From contig NC_080560.1 in NCBI RefSeq assembly GCF_030253575.1, positions 9,854,501-9,918,500 on the forward strand: a stretch of 64,000 bases of DNA. Reading direction: 5' to 3'. This stretch comes from Rhododendron vialii (Eukaryota; Streptophyta; Magnoliopsida; Ericales; Ericaceae). The notes under the pieces are model-generated. The model was given only the letters and a program-made list of their open reading frames with translations. It searched no databases and was not told where the DNA came from. The first letter of the stretch is position 1. Each line of letters opens with the position of its first letter. A program made the translations under genes and the position numbers. This document shows positions 56,003 through 64,000 of the stretch, in pieces.

Positions 56003-56985
56003 AGGTACAGCTCACTGAAGTAATATGGAGTATAATCATCGCAACGCAACCAATGAGCTGTCTAAGCGTGTTCTGGAAGTAAAATGAGCGTTATCAGGTA
56101 TGTGCTTGCAAGTTTATAGAAACAACAGTAAGGTTTGAGAATCGCGCAAAATTTTGATGTTGATTTACTCTCAGATGCAAAGAGAATATTGAAATGTACT
56201 GTAGTTAGTGATAAAAAAAAAGAAACTGCTACAGGCTACAGCCATTTGAAACACCGGAATATTTTATTCTAACCTTAAAGAAGGTGGACTAGTTAAAGTT
56301 TCATGACTTTTTATATATATGAGTAAATAAAAAGAATCTCTGCTCCCTCATGCAGAAGCTTTCTGAAACAGGGGATAGGCATTGGACGAATTGCTAAGAA
56401 TTTGAGACAGCATAAACTACTGAGGAAAATCAAAGTCACCTGGCAGCAAACATATCACTAAGCCCCTTGAATGTTCAGACAAAACATTTTCGACAGAAAG
56501 AATACGACATCAGCGTTTTCAATTGTATTCTGATTTTATTCTACTCCTTCCTTGAGCATCGAAAATCATTCTCACTTTCTCAGTGAAGTCTGCCTATTCT
56601 ACATGGGAAAACAAGAATTTCTTGGAAGAGATGGAGTTATTCAAAGCTTGGAAGAACCTCTATCTACCCATCAAAAGTTGAAATGTTTACTTGGATGGAA
56701 ATTGTATTGCTTCCAAATCAGTCTTGGTAAGGAGAGGCATTACAGTTAGTGATGCATTACACTTTTGTGGATTATTAATTCGTAAAAATTCAATTTTTTT
56801 TTACTCAAATATTTTTAAAAATATTCAAGATAAAGTAAATAGATGATATTTGTCCTTATCAAGAAGTTAGATGAATGAAATAAATGACTTTTGTAATTTA
56901 AGAACGAAGTGGAAAAATGGAGCATAGTTGAGGGAGTAAAAATTAGTAAAAAATATTCTCACCGTCAAGAGAATTATCCCAAATT
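56003..56985. other. Intergenic, upstream of plus-strand F-box pseudogene
   Basis: No gene or clear element. Ordinary AT-rich plant intergenic DNA. Confidence 0.4.
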
Positions 56986-57017
56986 GAAACCCTTGCGTTG
57001 CGCACAACTCTGCGATT

Positions 57018-58080
57018 TTGAAAGTTCTCCTATTCCACTTGTGCGTTCTTCATCATGCACCGGCGATAATATCGAAACAGACGAAGCAAATCCTCACATC
57101 AACTCCAAATTCGCCGGAGAAAAGCTCGCCGGCGGCAGAACTCGTCGGGAGCAACGTAGATCTACTAACCGAGATACTTTTACAAAAGCCCGCCAAGCCG
57201 CTCATCAAATTCAAGTGTGTATCCAAACATTGGCTCTCTCTCATCCCCGACTCCGGGTTTGCTATCAACCAATGGCTTGATTTTGCGGAGATAAGAGTTA
57301 TATTGTTTGTAACCTGACCACATAAAAGTTCACACCACTTCCCAAATCTGGCGTCCCTTCATCTGCATATAATTCTTCCATGGAAGAACCTTACTTGATT
57401 TTTGATCCTACAAAATCGATCGATCACCTTATTACAAGGTTGTGTTAGTTAATAGTTTCGATCACGTCAAACGCTTCACAATTGGCTGTATACACTTCCG
57501 ATTCTCGAATGTGCGTCTTGGAAGAACGTGAGTCTCGAACCTCGAATTGATAGCTTCAAACGTGGTGTCATTTGGAATGGAGGAATTATCTGGAGGAGTT
57601 GCTCGAGGCACGAGCACGTCTACTCTCGACCAGACGTGGATACAAGGAAGCTGACACTGACTCGAGTGCCCCCAGACCCTAATCTCTCGACATGTGTGAT
57701 TTATTTTGGAGAGTGTGTGGTGGCCGTTTGCTTCTTATTCAACTTGCTAAAAATGATGCTGTGGAATTGAAAGTGTTTGAGATGGACAGAGATGACTTCC
57801 GCTGGATACTTAGGTACCCGGTAGATCTAACATCCTTAATATTGCCGAATAGAAGTAGATGTGTAATTTCTGTTATTAGTGTTGTGCAAGTAGCAAAGGA
57901 AAATGATCTCGCAGTGATCTTCTACGTACAACCGGGGCAAAGTCATTTCTTGTAATCTTGAGTGCAGGGCAATGAAAGTAAGCGAGTTGTCTCCTCGTGA
58001 GATTTCACTTCTCACGCGAGAAAGAGAGCTCCACAAATCGACTTATCAATTCATTGAAAGTCTAGCTTTCTCCTGTTTTG
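57018..58080 (+). pseudogene. F-box pseudogene, second subfamily, copy 1
   Basis: An intact F-box (DLLTEILLQKPAKPLIKFKC, VSKHWLSLI) is followed by an immediate break. About 190 bases present in copy 2 (about 62212-62420) are missing here. Downstream pieces FDPTKS, NVSLEPRIDSFKRGVIWNGG, IIWRSC and FKVFEMDRDDFRWI-like (VFEMDRDDFRWILRYPVDL) sit in different frames. An extra GATCGATC at 57418-57425, two extra bases near 57717 and a small deletion near 57980 add frameshifts. The family resembles plant F-box proteins of the At5g07610-like group, distinct from the minus-strand cluster. Non-functional. Confidence 0.8.
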
Positions 58081-58385
58081 AGCATGCATTACATGTTAAA
58101 GAAATGCCATAATCTAGTCATAGTCATACATGGATCAAATGGTGAATGTTTTAATTTGTTTGTCTCTGATCATATTAGGTTATTGTAATGATCAGGAATG
58201 TTGGCTATGTTGCTGTACTATCTTTTGTCATCACTAGGTATGATGGATTCTCATATGACCAATTTTGTCACATGGTAATTTCACGTGTTATCTAACTTCT
58301 ACTGATGTATTCCCTATCTCTTTGGTCTTTGATGTTTACATTCTCTTTTAAGCTAGTCATAGAAGTTATAACTTGTAACAGTTCC

Positions 58386-58524
58386 AGGCCAGGAAAGTCA
58401 TTTCCTATAATCTGAAGTGCTCAGCACTGTACGTTCTTCGCAATATGGAGCCAGCTGAAGCACTGTGTTTAAATGACCCTTATGCTCTTATCCATTTATT
58501 GAAATCCTATCGCAAGTACGTGTA
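58386..58524 (+). pseudogene. F-box C-terminal fragment
   Basis: An open stretch reading GKVISYNLKCSALYVLRNME then LCLNDPYALIHLLKSYR resembles the C-terminal motif of the adjacent pseudogenes (GGKVFSCNLECRTMKVLCEL). It could be an alternative last exon or the end of a third copy. The following 58560-58720 matches 63408-63575, so the tandem block extends to there. Confidence 0.5.
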
Positions 58525-58839
58525 ATGAGGTCTGTTGTTGTGATTTGCACTTCTGTTTAGAATTCTCTAACACCTGACGTGTGATCTGAATTAGTTCTTT
58601 CTTCAGCATATCGCTCAGTAAACGCACTATTTGTCTCTTAGGTGAAGTATTTGTTGATTTTTGGTCTCTGAAGCTTCTATAATCATTTGATGTGAAAATT
58701 CTCTTCTATATTAGCCTGGTAGAAAACTCAACAAGAACCATTGCTCACTTCCCATGGCCGTTGAAATCGAGCATCCCGGTGATTACTTTTGTTGCTTGAA
58801 TTGTGATACCACTGTAGCACAATTACTCGGAGCATCTCC

Positions 58840-59935
58840 AACCATGCCTTCTTTTCTTCATTTTTGAAGAATGAAGGCACTCCAACCATACTTCGTTTCA
58901 CTCCTTCAAATTTTTATTTTTATTTTTATTTTTATCCGCTCAAATTTCATTCATAATCAAAAACGCCATACGGCATCTACAGATTTCAATCAAAACCACG
59001 AAAAGGAACAACAAGACAAACTGGAAGGACAAATTGCAACCTAAGACCAGGGACCTCTTCACACCGCCACTTACTCAAAGGCAGGGTCGGGACACGTGGA
59101 GTATGAATCCAGACAGCAATTACCTTTAAGAATCAGAACCCTAATCGTAGAGATCAATACAGCACAAAGAAATCTGTCTTCTCCAATGCAGTAATCCAAA
59201 AGCCACAACGCCTGCGAAACCGCAAAGCAAAAACACAAAGTGATTTCCCTTCGCAGGCGTGGATGCCACTCCAAGAGCAAACTCCCGCTGGCACGCGGAG
59301 TTCTGGCCACGGAAGGGCAACCGTTGAAAATCAACGCAACTCCGCAGCCACGGCGGGCAGACAACCGATCAGAGGCAGCTACGAAATCAAACCAGGATAA
59401 AGAAAAACTAACCAAAAGCAAAGTTATTTACCCACCACCGCACCCTCCGGATCTGGGGGAAACCCAGACCGGAAACAAAGCCAGACTGAAAAAACAGCCG
59501 GTGAAAACAAGACCGAAAACGAAACCCAACCAGAAAGGGAAAACCCTAACCCCAAAACCCCATTATTACCTCGCCGCCGGCCACCATTCACCAGATCTGA
59601 GCGGAAGGGGTTGAGTCCGGTCGAAAACAAGCCCACAGAACGCCGGCCGGAAGCCCGAGCACCGGAAGCTTGAAACACCTGGATCTCAAAACCACAAGCC
59701 AAACCAGACTGAAAATGGATACACCTAACGAAGAGGAGAAGAAGAGGCGATGGAGAGAGGGAGGGGGGATGGAGGAGGAGGCGGCGGCCCCCCTCCCCCA
59801 AAGCTGAAACGATTGGGACGGAGAACCACTTCAAAATGAAGAATCATTTTTGGTTCTTCATATATGGTGAACCACTTCAAAAATGAAGAACATTCTTCAA
59901 ATGTCATTTGTACTATTCATTTTATCTAAAACGTG
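58840..59935. mobile_element. MITE interrupted by a retroposed minus-strand sequence
   Basis: The outer sequence (AGCATCTCCAACCATG at left, AATGAAGAAC...TTCTTCAAATG at right) looks like a foldback MITE. Between about 58905 and 59830 lies a GC-richer minus-strand sequence. It starts with a CT/GCC-rich leader (CCGCCGCCTCC on the minus strand) and ends in a (TAAAAA)n-like tail (plus-strand TTTTTA repeats, 58912-58935), as after target-primed retrotransposition. CTTCAAA occurs on both sides. The two long minus frames (59424-59834 and 59071-59421) have no recognisable domain; it may be a LINE-derived or captured transcript. Confidence 0.5.
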
Positions 59936-60738
59936 TGTTATCTTTGAAATTCTTGGTTAAATACATTACAAGATGTTTTTTCATACTTTCCGCATTCCGT
60001 AACGAGTAGATACTTAAGAATAATCTATTTTCTGGTTAAATACATTACAAGATGTTTTTCCATACTTTCCGCATTCCGTTTGGTACTGACGCAGTGGAAT
60101 TAACAAGAAGATTAGTTATGTACTAATCAAACGATTGATAAACTCGAGTCCACGAGAAAAATAGACAAAGTCTGAACATTATTGATGTAAAAAGTTGCAT
60201 AATCATTAGGTTACAATCCTTATATGGGCCCGAAACCCTTGAAACCCTAAAAAATAAACTCATAAAATAAAAGTCCCAAAAATTGGGGCTTTTCCTACAA
60301 TTGAAAACGGAAAAGAAAAACAAGACTTTCCCTAAAAGAACCAACTTAAACGGAAATAAGGACTAAGAGTTATTAACGAATTAAATATTTACTCAAATGG
60401 CAAAAAACGTAAATTGAAGGCCTTTCCGAAGGAATTTGGCCGAAAAACACCATCGGTCACGAACTAAGATGGTGAGTCTTGATCGCAACGCAAAAATAAG
60501 TCAGCCCACCAAATTTGGGCCTGATCCGAGCTCGTCCGAAAGTTGTCAATTCGGGTGATTTGCAATTAAACAACATTTGGGCTTCTGAGGCTTCGACCGG
60601 TTCAATTGATCATGAAACTGAGCCTCCACATATTCTACGTCAGGTACCAATGAAGAGATATTGAGATTACCTACAAAATGAGACCAATATCCCAATATAT
60701 TCAAAATTTATAATTTTGCAGCAAAAAACGAAGTACAT

Positions 60739-60823
<85 letters not shown>
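60739..60823. repeat. (TA)n-(GA)n compound microsatellite
   Basis: About 30 bases of TA followed by about 54 bases of GA without interruption. Confidence 0.95.
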
Positions 60824-60826
<3 letters not shown>

Positions 60827-61354
60827 AAATGAAGAATTGGGTTAGAGTTATAGTGAATAGTGGAATTCTTCAAACACGCTTATCGGAAAAAATACATTAT
60901 TTTGATTCTTCGATCAAATTGAACAATTGGGTTGGAGATCAGGTATTATTATTTGGTCTGGTTGCGAGAAAGGATGTGTGAACTCATTTGCTGCATGCTT
61001 TTGATTTACAATGTTGTAGACCTTGATAAGTGCATCGAGCTTGTCGACTCTTCCTCTTGTGGGTGATGTTCAAGTTGATCTCCTCTGTCAGTCTCTTGGA
61101 TCTCTTGATTTGAATCTCGACGTACAGAGCTCCTTCTTCCCAATCGAAGTCAGTGTATAGCCGGCCAGAGACGACCAGAAGGCACTCTGATGACTAAGTA
61201 AGTCCCAATTGATTGCATTTGTAGTACAGTGTTAGGGTAAGGACGGTGTACCTATCTAAAGTTTGGTAGTGTACCTGTCTACGGTTTACTACTTGGTTAG
61301 AATTTATGCGTGATGATTGCCGAGTGTCACGTTGTTAGACAGCATCGAGCCACA

Positions 61355-61560
61355 AATGGGTAGTCCATGAGTAATTATTTAGCAGTTTGAGAGCGCAATC
61401 ATGTAGTTTTCCGAATCTTTTGTGATCACACCAAAGATAGGTAGTCTATGAGAAGTTATTTAGCAGTTCATGAGAACAACCACATTATGCTCCAAATTTT
61501 TGTGATCACACTAAAGATGGGTAGTCCATGAGTAGTTACTTAGCAGGTCAGGAGCACATT
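61355..61560. repeat. Three diverged tandem units, about 75-85 bp each
   Basis: Each has GGTAGTC(C/T)ATGAG(T/A)A(A/G)TTA(T/C)TTAGCAG, then GAGC/GAAC, CAC and TTTTGTGATCACAC(C/T)AAAGAT. Probably part of an unidentified element. Confidence 0.65.
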
Positions 61561-61968
61561 CACATGGTGCTACTTCTACGGATCAATTATGTGGAGTTCT
61601 TAAAGCATCTCCAACTCTTATTTCCTTTTCAATCCAAATTTGTGTGAAAAGTTGGGTCAAAAGTTTTAGTTGGGTATATCTTCTTCAATGCTATACCTAA
61701 TTATTTTTGTCCAAATATAATATTTTTTAGGCCTTCCTCCAAAATTTAAATAAAAATAGCACATTAGTAAACATTAAGCAGTGAAAAAAGGTGTTGAGAT
61801 AAATGAGTATATTCTATTTTAAGTATTTTTTATTCCAATTTTAAATTTGGATAAAAAAATAAATATAAGGATTGAAGAATGAAGATGCGTACAAGTCTCT
61901 GACGGTAATTAGAGATAGTCGCTTGAATAAATTTTCTGCGCAACAAATTCTCCCAAATTGAAACCCTA

Positions 61969-63187
61969 GTGGTCTCCTATTCCACTTCTGCGGTTTTTTT
62001 TCTCGACGATAATGTCGAGACCAAGGAAGCAATTTCAAACATCACCTTCGAATTCGCCGGAGAAACACTCGCCGGCGGCGGAATCGTTGGGAGCAACGTA
62101 GATCTGCTAACCGAGATACTTATACGAGTGCCCGCTAAGCCGCTCATCAAATTCCAGCGTGTCCAAACACTGGCTCTCTCTCATCTCCGACTCCAACTTT
62201 GCTATCATCCAAACCCGCCGTAACCCCACTCCTCCCGTCTCCGGCATATACTTGCCCTCCAAAAGGGATTCCTCACAACCAAGTGTTCGAGTTTCGCCTC
62301 TCTCCCTTGGCGGCCGCCGTCGAAGTAGTCTTCCGGCTTTCTCCGTTCTCGATTTTGGTCCGCCAGGAGATTATCTAGAAGTAAGACACTCTTCCAATGG
62401 CTTAATTCTGTGCCAAAATGGCTCTAGGAGTTATATCGTTTGTAATCTGACCACTCAAAAGTTCATACCACTTCCCAAACCTGGTGTCACTTCATCTGAA
62501 TATAATCCTTTCAGGGAACAACCTTACTTGATTTTTGATCCTACAAAATCACCTTATTACAAGGTTGTGTGTGTTAATAGTTCTGTTGACCTCAATGATT
62601 CCCGATTGGATATATACATCTCCGAATGTGCGTCTTGGAAGAACGTGAGTCTCGAACCTCGAATTGAGAACTTCAGACGTGGTGTCATTTGGAATGGAGG
62701 AATTATTTGGAGGAGTTGCTCGAGGTGCGAGCACGTCTACTATCAATTGGACGTGGATACAATGAAGCTGACAGTAACTCGAGTGCCCCTGGACCCTAAT
62801 CTCTCGACTTGTGTGATTTATTTTGGAGAATGTGGTGGCCGTTTGCTTCTTATTCAGCTTCCTTTTAATGGTGCTAAGGAATTTAAGGTGTTTGAGATGG
62901 ACAGAGATGACTTCCGCTGGATAGAGAGGTACGGGTAGATCTAACATCCTTAATATTGCCGAATGGAAGTAGATGCATAATTTCTGTGATTAGTGTTGTT
63001 AAAGGAGCAAAGGAGAACGATCTCGCAGTGGTCTTCTGCAATGGGGGTAAAGTCTTTTCCTGTAATCTTGAGTGCAGGACAATGAAGGTGCTTTGCGAGT
63101 TGTCTCCTGGTGAGATTTCAAATTTCGGGCAACTAAGAGAACTTCACAAATGGTCTCATCAATTCATCGAAAGTCTATCCCCTGTTT
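61969..63187 (+). pseudogene. F-box pseudogene, second subfamily, copy 2
   Basis: The N-terminus (61969, MVSYSTSAVFF ... GSNVDLLTEILIRVPAKPLI) carries the first half of the F-box. A two-base loss at about 62157 (copy 1 has TGTATCC, here TGTCC) shifts the frame before SKHWLSLI. The body continues at 62159-62938: SGIYLPSKRDSSQP, FGPPGDYLEVRHSSNGLILC, LTTQKFIPLPKPG, YLIFDPTKSPYYKVVCVNSS, NVSLEPRIENFRRGVIWNGG, YQLDVDTMKLTVTRVP and VFEMDRDDFRWIERYG. It stops after a one-base loss near 62934. The last piece (GSRCIISVISVV ... VFSCNLECRTMKVLCELSPG) is in another frame to 63187. Only two single-site frameshifts separate it from a full-length gene, so sequencing error or recent decay are both possible. 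Confidence 0.82.
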
Positions 63188-63189
63188 GA

Positions 63190-64000
63190 GTGATGCCTTA
63201 CCTGTTGAAGAAATATCATAACCTTGTCATACATGGATCAAATGGTGAATGTTTTGTTGTCTCTGATTACATTAGGTTATTATAACCAGGAATGTTTGCC
63301 ATGTTGCTGTACTATCTTTGGTCATCGGTAGGTATGATGGATTCTCCTATGACTTCTTTTGTCACTTGGTAATCACAGTCTACATTATGTGACATTGCAC
63401 TTCTGTTTAGAATTCTCTGACACCTGACTTGTGCTCTTAATTAATCCTTTCTTCAGCATATGTCGGTCAGTGAACACATTCTAACTGTCCCTCAGGTGAA
63501 GTATTTTATAGGTTTTTGGTCTCTGATGCTATAATCATTATTTGATGTGAAATTCTCTTTTATGTTAGGCTGGTAGTGAGCCATTTCTTAACACATTCTC
63601 TTTATTCTTGTCCGATTAGTGGTCTTGGGGCACCCTCACGTGGTGCCCTGTCCCAACACCCTTATCCACCCTACATTTTTGTGAGATCCGCCCCCTGAAA
63701 AGATTTACGGATCACAACTCATTTAACCTATTTATCTCAGCATATAAGTGCTCATTTCAATGGATCTTTGACGTAGTTGATGGTCTCGACGAGATCTAAA
63801 AAGTGAACGATTTCTATCAACGAAATATGCCCAGAGTGGGCCCAAAAGTGGGCCAACGGGACGGTTGAGTCCATTTACATGGACTGGACTGGCCTCCTCA
63901 CTCTAGGTCAAATTTTAACTGGAATGAGGCCGACACTTGATTGCTTTTTCAAATATCCAAAGTTAAAAGGATTTGATAGTTGGTAGACACCAGTGGCGTA
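63190..64000. other. 3' flank of plus-strand pseudogene and right edge
   Basis: 63210-63575 matches the flank at about 58100-58720 (GTTGCTGTACTATCTTT, TTCTGTTTAGAATTCTCT). Beyond 63600 nothing is recognised. Confidence 0.45.

Larger units (their letters stand above)
59936..61960. other. Intergenic between the two plus-strand F-box pseudogenes
   Basis: Contains a repeat of TGGTTAAATACATTACAAGATG (59953 and 60033), the TA/GA microsatellite, and several copies of a GGTAGT(C/-)(C/T)ATGAG...TTAGCAG unit at about 61355-61550. A short minus-strand open stretch at about 61020-61160 (YTDFDWEEGALYVEIQIKR) looks coding-like, but I cannot identify it. Confidence 0.4.

Noticed and set aside
59240-59614. 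124-codon plus-strand frame
   Set aside because: Composition follows the GC-rich inserted segment, no domain is visible, and the opposite strand shows the retroposon-like order.
1-64000. S-RNase or other female S-determinant in the window
   Set aside because: No T2 RNase-like motif or signal-peptide-bearing small secreted protein was found in any open frame.

Overview
This is nuclear DNA from a flowering plant, most likely a eudicot. It is AT-rich, genes are sparse, and nested class I and class II transposable elements dominate. The main content is a cluster of F-box genes of the FBA (F-box-associated) type, all on the minus strand. The motifs resemble CPR1/CPR30-like and S-locus-F-box-like (SLF) proteins. 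From memory of similar proteins I lean towards an asterid such as Ericales, but the sequence alone does not prove this.

Genes. Five F-box genes look intact on the minus strand: 2771-3871, 7910-9097, 25630-26865, 43207-44340 and 49120-50229. Two more are broken: 32157-33293 carries several frameshifts, and 35405-36517 is a full-length frame with one TGG-to-TAG nonsense change. At least two short 3' relics remain, at about 1435-1490 and 48155-48280. A second, unrelated F-box subfamily lies on the plus strand as a decayed tandem pair (about 57000-58080 and 61969-63187), with a C-terminal fragment at about 58386-58524. All seven full-length minus-strand copies, intact or broken, share a short 5'-UTR intron (about 85-139 bp, donor GTAAGT) whose acceptor lies 4-5 nt before the ATG. 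Most also have a CT-rich tract further upstream.

Layout. 0-10 kb: two diverged copies of one duplicon, each ending in F-box sequence, with a perfect 63-bp-arm palindrome at the left edge. 10-27 kb: duplicon A, swollen by insertions. These are a 771-bp hAT-like element, a longer hAT-like element, a 2.8-kb hAT element with a FAR1-type Mutator derivative inside it, and a 5'-truncated LINE. The LINE holds a hAT-like element that itself holds a nearly perfect 394-bp palindrome. 27-37 kb: foldback MITEs, an LTR-like fragment and the two F-box pseudogenes. 37-41.5 kb: a PIF/Harbinger-like element with a 2.6-kb solo LTR inside. 41.5-44.5 kb: duplicon B, the compact counterpart of A. 45-50 kb: paired foldback MITEs, a LINE fossil and the last F-box gene. 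50-56 kb: repeats, including a 3-kb Mutator-like element with a 9-bp target-site duplication. 56-64 kb: the plus-strand F-box pseudogene pair, separated by mobile DNA.

Function. The F-box proteins are expected to act as substrate receptors of SCF ubiquitin ligases: the N-terminal F-box binds SKP1 and the FBA region binds the target. The window contains no S-RNase, kinase or NLR gene, so their substrate and any role in self-incompatibility or immunity are open. Insertion boundaries and target-site duplications below were read by eye; similarity statements are by-eye comparisons within the window, without database searches.
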